DNA from: Acidobacteriaceae bacterium
Lineage (GTDB): Bacteria > Acidobacteriota > Terriglobia > Terriglobales > Acidobacteriaceae
DNA length: 6,867 nt
Direction of reading: 5' to 3'
Assembly: GCA_003165095.1 (NCBI GenBank)
Contig: PLSH01000265.1
Location: forward strand, 1-6,867
The position numbers and the translations under genes are program-made. Of this stretch, positions 6,202 to 6,867 are shown piece by piece. The notes beneath the pieces are model-generated. The model did not search any database, had not been told where the DNA came from, and saw nothing but the letters and a program-made list of their open reading frames with translations. Each line of letters begins with the position of its first letter. The stretch's first letter is position 1.

Positions 6202-6867
6202 TCATTCGATAGCGAAATGAACAACATGACTTTGGGCAGCCGGCAGCCGGACGATGAGCCGGTCGTGTCCGATTCTTTGCCATCCCGGCGGATACGATTC
6301 CAGATCTGTCGATGAAAGTTGCGGCAAGACTTGACCGTCGACCGTGACGCTCTTCACCTCTCCTCTCAGGCCAAAGAGAAGCAGGAATTGCAACTCGTGC
6401 CAATTCGCGACATCGATGTCAAAACCCATTCCGCTTTTCACGGATGTGAGTTGAATGCGCGTCGTGCCGCTGGGGAGTGTCCAATCGTGAAGAGTGCGCT
6501 CTGAACCAGGCGGAGTGACAATCAGGGCCGCCACATGACCTAAGGACATGGACTCTCCAAGCTCAAAGTCTGGCGCTACTTCAATTGGGATCATCGCGCC
6601 GGCGCGCAGGAACACTGGGATGTCGTCAACCGGTACGGAAATATCGGTTGTTCCGGTCTTTACCGGTGCTCCTGTCAAGAAATTTGTCCAATCGCCTGGA
6701 GGCAGCGACATCGTTCTGTGTTCGCCGGGTGTGTGCACCGGAGCTACCAGCAAGTCATCGCCGAACATGTATTCATCTGCAGCGATAGAGACCAGCGGCC
6801 GCATCAGCGGGTTTCCAGTGGCGTGCGCATCCTGAGCGGAGCCGTAAATATACGGCAAAAGATTTTC
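6202..6867 (-). CDS. GH31 family glycosidase, C-terminal part (cut by window edge)
   Basis: GH31 enzymes are retaining alpha-glycosidases (alpha-glucosidases, alpha-xylosidases, some alpha-galactosidases). Only the last 221 residues are in the window; the catalytic Asp motifs lie beyond the right edge. What is visible is the end of the barrel, ENLLPYIYGSAQDAHATGNP (residues 1-20) with LMRPL next, then DEYMFGDDLLVAPV (31-44), GDWTNFLTGAPV (58-69) and IPVFLRAGAMIPI (83-95), which mark the proximal beta-sandwich. A distal beta-sandwich of ~120 residues follows, ending AQSHVVHFAIE and TGA at 6202. The linker between MRPL and DEYMFGDDLL is about five residues, clearly shorter than the 'FPDDP...' loop usual in GH31, so this may be a less typical subgroup. 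The apparent start at 6858 (a TTG) is only an internal Leu codon, and the frame is open to the window edge. It is the first of three co-directional glycosidase genes. Substrate cannot be predicted from this part. Confidence 0.85.
   Translation of the reverse strand, partial: ENLLPYIYGSAQDAHATGNPLMRPLVSIAADEYMFGDDLLVAPVHTPGEHRTMSLPPGDWTNFLTGAPVKTGTTDISVPVDDIPVFLRAGAMIPIEVAPDFELGESMSLGHVAALIVTPPGSERTLHDWTLPSGTTRIQLTSVKSGMGFDIDVANWHELQFLLLFGLRGEVKSVTVDGQVLPQLSSTDLESYPPGWQRIGHDRLIVRLPAAQSHVVHFAIE

Noticed and set aside
6113..6403. N-terminal extension of the GH92 frame up to 6403
   Set aside because: The extension overlaps the C-terminal coding region of the GH31 gene, lacks signal-peptide character and would place the true signal peptide internally.

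Overview
The window looks like bacterial DNA of moderately high GC, most likely from an acidobacterium (class Terriglobia or a relative). That placement is an inference. It rests on a fragment of a regulator N-terminal domain that I associate with Acidobacteriota, a fragment of an Oar-like TonB-dependent receptor, and secreted GH92 and GH172 (DUF2961) enzymes of the kind common in soil acidobacteria. No rRNA, tRNA, CRISPR array or intact mobile element was seen.

Layout. Bases 1-583 hold no gene I can support. On the plus strand, 584 to about 1735 encodes the FAD-dependent body of an anaerobic-type glycerol-3-phosphate dehydrogenase (GlpA). Its C-terminal iron-sulfur domain is missing and the frame runs on into unrelated DNA until a stop at 2065. 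From about 1735 to 2416 the sequence is a patchwork: a piece of a TonB-dependent receptor (about 1818-2024), a piece of an acidobacterial regulator-type N-terminal domain (about 2031-2282), and a short stretch resembling catalase-peroxidase KatG (about 2346-2408). These three pieces share one open frame (1740-2489). The patchwork stops next to the end of an intact gene on the other strand.

The rest of the window is a minus-strand glycan-degradation cluster, read from right to left: the C-terminal part of a GH31 glycosidase (cut by the window edge), 89 bp, a complete secreted GH92 alpha-mannosidase, 231 bp, and a complete GH172/DUF2961 protein with a lipoprotein-like signal and a strong Shine-Dalgarno. 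The three genes probably act together on an exported route, trimming a complex glycan outside the cytoplasm. GH92 removes alpha-mannose. GH172 enzymes act on alpha-fructofuranosides or alpha-D-arabinofuranosides. GH31 removes alpha-linked glucose, xylose or galactose. A mannose- and arabinofuranose-containing target such as actinobacterial lipoarabinomannan is an attractive but unproven hypothesis.

The most unusual part is the run of four unrelated gene fragments packed into about 1.8 kb beside intact genes. It is either a rearrangement scar (gene graveyard or nascent chimeric ORF) or a misassembly, and reads spanning the junctions would decide. A second point of interest is a 7-bp inverted repeat upstream of the GH172 gene, one arm of which could instead pair with that gene's Shine-Dalgarno.
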